Part shown: positions 7,121 to 7,925 of the stretch, piece after piece | How positions within the stretch are numbered: position 1 is the first letter of the stretch | Layout of the letters: each line of letters starts with the position of its first letter | From: Clostridia bacterium | Lineage (GTDB): Bacteria; Bacillota_A; Clostridia; Oscillospirales; CAG-272 | Assembly: GCA_017395725.1 (NCBI GenBank) | Contig: JAFQOB010000276.1 | Span: forward strand, 1-7,925 | Length of the DNA stretch: 7,925 nt | Reading direction: 5' to 3' | Program-made: the position numbers and the translations under genes | Notes under the pieces: generated by a model | Told to the model about the DNA's origin: nothing | What the model saw: only the letters and a program-made list of their open reading frames with translations | Databases searched by the model: none

Positions 7121-7126
7121 CCCCCC
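7121..7126 (-). promoter_or_regulatory. G-rich ribosome binding site deciding the TTG start of the GTPase-NYN gene
   Basis: On the minus strand GGGGGGA precedes the TTG start by 7 bases and is itself preceded by TTTTTTTA. It is the only Shine-Dalgarno-like sequence near the conserved N-terminus (KKKITIGILAHVDAGKTT), which supports TTG initiation. A pure G run is weaker than GGAGG, so low expression is plausible. Confidence 0.6.
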
Positions 7127-7134
7127 TAAAAAAA

Positions 7135-7210
7135 CGCGTAGCGAATATAACTTGAACTAAGTCCAAATATCACTGCGAAGCAATATAACTCGCCATAGGC
7201 GAATAGAGTT
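7135..7210. repeat. Array of four mini stem-loops joined by an aatataact-type spacer
   Basis: Four small inverted repeats, each with a 3-base loop, follow one another: CGC-gta-GCG (7135-7143), TTGAAC-taa-GTCCAA (7152-7166, one mismatch), TGC-gaa-GCA (7174-7182) and CGCC-ata-GGCG (7191-7201). They are separated by aatataact (7144-7152), aatatcact (7166-7174) and aatataact (7182-7190), with a decayed aatagagtt (7202-7210) at the end. Repeat starts are 22, 16 and 20 bases apart. The stems differ in sequence while the spacer is conserved, a layout I associate with palindromic intergenic repeat elements in clostridial genomes. The function is unknown. Confidence 0.6.
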
Positions 7211-7211
7211 G

Positions 7212-7239
7212 GGCGTTGTGTCTTTAGAGACACAACGCC
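7212..7239. terminator. 12-bp hairpin after the DUF47 gene, possible weak terminator
   Basis: GGCGTTGTGTCT (7212-7223) pairs perfectly with 7228-7239 around a TTAG loop. It lies about 30 bases past the DUF47 stop on the minus strand, but there it is followed by CCAACTCTATT rather than a T tract. The only T run (TTTT) is on the plus-strand side. It could slow or partly stop transcription, or protect the DUF47 mRNA 3' end, but does not look like an efficient terminator in the gene direction. Confidence 0.4.
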
Positions 7240-7269
7240 TTTTGATACCCGTATTTTGGTGTATAATTA

Positions 7270-7890
7270 TTAGGAATTCTTCATAATAATCGAGGAAACA
7301 CACTCGCTGACGTGCTCGCAAGCATCTGCACATTCCTCAAAACAATCAAAGATCTTATACCAAGCAATCGCCAACAATGCATCGGTAGTTTTTCTCGTAA
7401 TACTGTTTGTAGTCGCAAGATAAAGCTTGTCACACTCTTCCTCTATATCGTTGCATGCAATGATAAGAGAGTGCAGAGTTTTAGATTTTTTAAAGTTTTC
7501 AAACTCGCCCATAATTTGTACGAGCACCTCACAGCTCCTTACAAGTTTTTTTGCGAAGTCTATTGCAGAAGGTTCGATTTTTTGAACGTTAAAAATATAG
7601 AATTTCTGCAATATTTCCTCTATAGTATCGGAAACGTTGTCGAGCTGTTGGCTGAGCATATCAAGATCCTCTCGATCGACCGGAGTAACGAACGCTTTTG
7701 CGAGGGTTTCGTTCATTTCGTGCTTCTTTATATCTGCCTGATGCTCAAAGGTATGCATTTTTTCAAGCATTTCATCAATTTTACTTACGTCATAATTTTC
7801 AAGACACTCAACAAGATAGTTTGCCGCACTTTTAGCAAGAGCCGCACACTCTGAAAAGTTTTCAAAATAGAATTTATCACCTTTAGCCAT
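7270..7890 (-). CDS. DUF47-family PhoU-like protein (Pit accessory protein)
   Basis: This soluble, almost entirely helical 206-residue protein has the normal length for the DUF47/PhoU_div family. Members resemble PhoU and are usually encoded beside a low-affinity Pit phosphate transporter, whose activity they are thought to modulate. Visible hallmarks are the acidic/His motif FEHQADIKKHEMNE (48-61), TPVDREDLDMLSQQLDNVSD (69-88), NDIEEECDKL (147-156) and FDCFEECADACEHVSECV (181-198), consistent with PhoU-like metal-binding E/D-rich helices. There are nine cysteines, with 183, 187 and 191 along one helix face. The ATG start (7888-7890) has AGAAAGGA at 7900-7907, 9 bases away. No Pit gene lies downstream; one could be upstream beyond 7925. 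The following minus-strand gene is the GTPase-NYN fusion, 156 bases away. Confidence 0.92.
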   Translation of the reverse strand: MAKGDKFYFENFSECAALAKSAANYLVECLENYDVSKIDEMLEKMHTFEHQADIKKHEMNETLAKAFVTPVDREDLDMLSQQLDNVSDTIEEILQKFYIFNVQKIEPSAIDFAKKLVRSCEVLVQIMGEFENFKKSKTLHSLIIACNDIEEECDKLYLATTNSITRKTTDALLAIAWYKIFDCFEECADACEHVSECVSSIIMKNS

Positions 7891-7899
7891 TTTTTATTA

Positions 7900-7907
7900 T
7901 CCTTTCT
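7900..7907 (-). promoter_or_regulatory. Ribosome binding site of the DUF47 gene
   Basis: AGAAAGGA on the minus strand, 9 bases before the ATG at 7890, supports the chosen start. The remaining 18 bases to the window edge are pyrimidine-rich on the plus strand and show no promoter; the promoter or a preceding gene lies outside. Confidence 0.6.
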
Positions 7908-7925
7908 TTTCTTTACTTTCAGTTA

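Larger units (their letters stand above)
7114..7269 (-). other. Structured leader between the DUF47 gene and the GTPase-NYN gene
   Basis: This 156-bp non-coding stretch contains the small stem-loop run (7135-7201) and the 12-bp hairpin (7212-7239). I found no clear -35/-10 pair for the GTPase-NYN gene: TATATT occurs twice on the minus strand, but no good TTGACA-like box lies 17 bases upstream of either copy. The gene may therefore depend on a weak promoter here or on read-through from the DUF47 gene. Confidence 0.6.

Noticed and set aside
7242..7267. Plus-strand TTGATA ... TATAAT pair antisense to DUF47
   Set aside because: The spacer is only 14 bases, too short for a sigma-A promoter, and no plus-strand gene follows.
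7312..7854. Long plus-strand open frame opposite the DUF47 gene
   Set aside because: It lies wholly antisense to a clear DUF47 gene, has no ribosome binding site and gives no recognisable protein. It is long because the helical, Glu/Lys-rich DUF47 codons rarely create stops on the other strand.

Overview
The window looks like chromosomal DNA of a low-to-moderate-GC Bacillota, most likely an uncultured gut-type Clostridia (Oscillospirales/Ruminococcaceae-like). The evidence is strong GGAGG-type ribosome binding sites, TTGNNN-N17-TATAAT promoters, compact intergenic regions, and protein families typical of Clostridia: a YfcC carrier, a DUF47 PhoU-like protein and a TetM-like GTPase fused to a YacP NYN domain. 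I saw no phage, insertion sequence, tRNA, rRNA or CRISPR array.

Layout. Positions 1-135 (minus) hold the first 45 codons of a probable ClC-type chloride channel, with its own promoter and ribosome binding site. Positions 287-1408 (minus) encode an NAD(P)-dependent LDH2/MDH2-family dehydrogenase, followed by a terminator hairpin. A 312-bp divergent promoter region (1409-1720) separates it from a plus-strand operon of two genes: an M20-family metallopeptidase (1721-3040) and, four bases later, a YfcC-family membrane carrier (3045-4442). A bidirectional terminator at 4455-4486 separates this operon from the convergent gene at 4528-7113 (minus).

That gene is the most notable object here. It encodes an 861-residue protein with a complete EF-G/TetM-like ribosomal GTPase, a Cys/His-containing segment, and a C-terminal YacP/Rae1-type NYN ribonuclease domain. 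In Bacillus subtilis, Rae1 (YacP) cuts mRNA in the ribosomal A site. The fusion therefore suggests a single-chain factor that binds the ribosome through its EF-G-like part and cleaves RNA there. The start codon is TTG. The 156-bp leader between it and the upstream DUF47/PhoU-like gene (7270-7890, minus) contains a 12-bp hairpin and a run of four small stem-loops joined by a repeated 9-base spacer (aatataact).

How the genes work together. The peptidase and carrier probably form one uptake/hydrolysis unit for a peptide or N-acyl-amino-acid type substrate (inference). The divergent dehydrogenase may be co-regulated through the shared intergenic region. The DUF47 protein normally assists a Pit phosphate transporter, which is not in this window. 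The GTPase-NYN fusion looks functionally independent of its neighbours, although read-through from DUF47 is possible because no convincing terminator or promoter lies between them.
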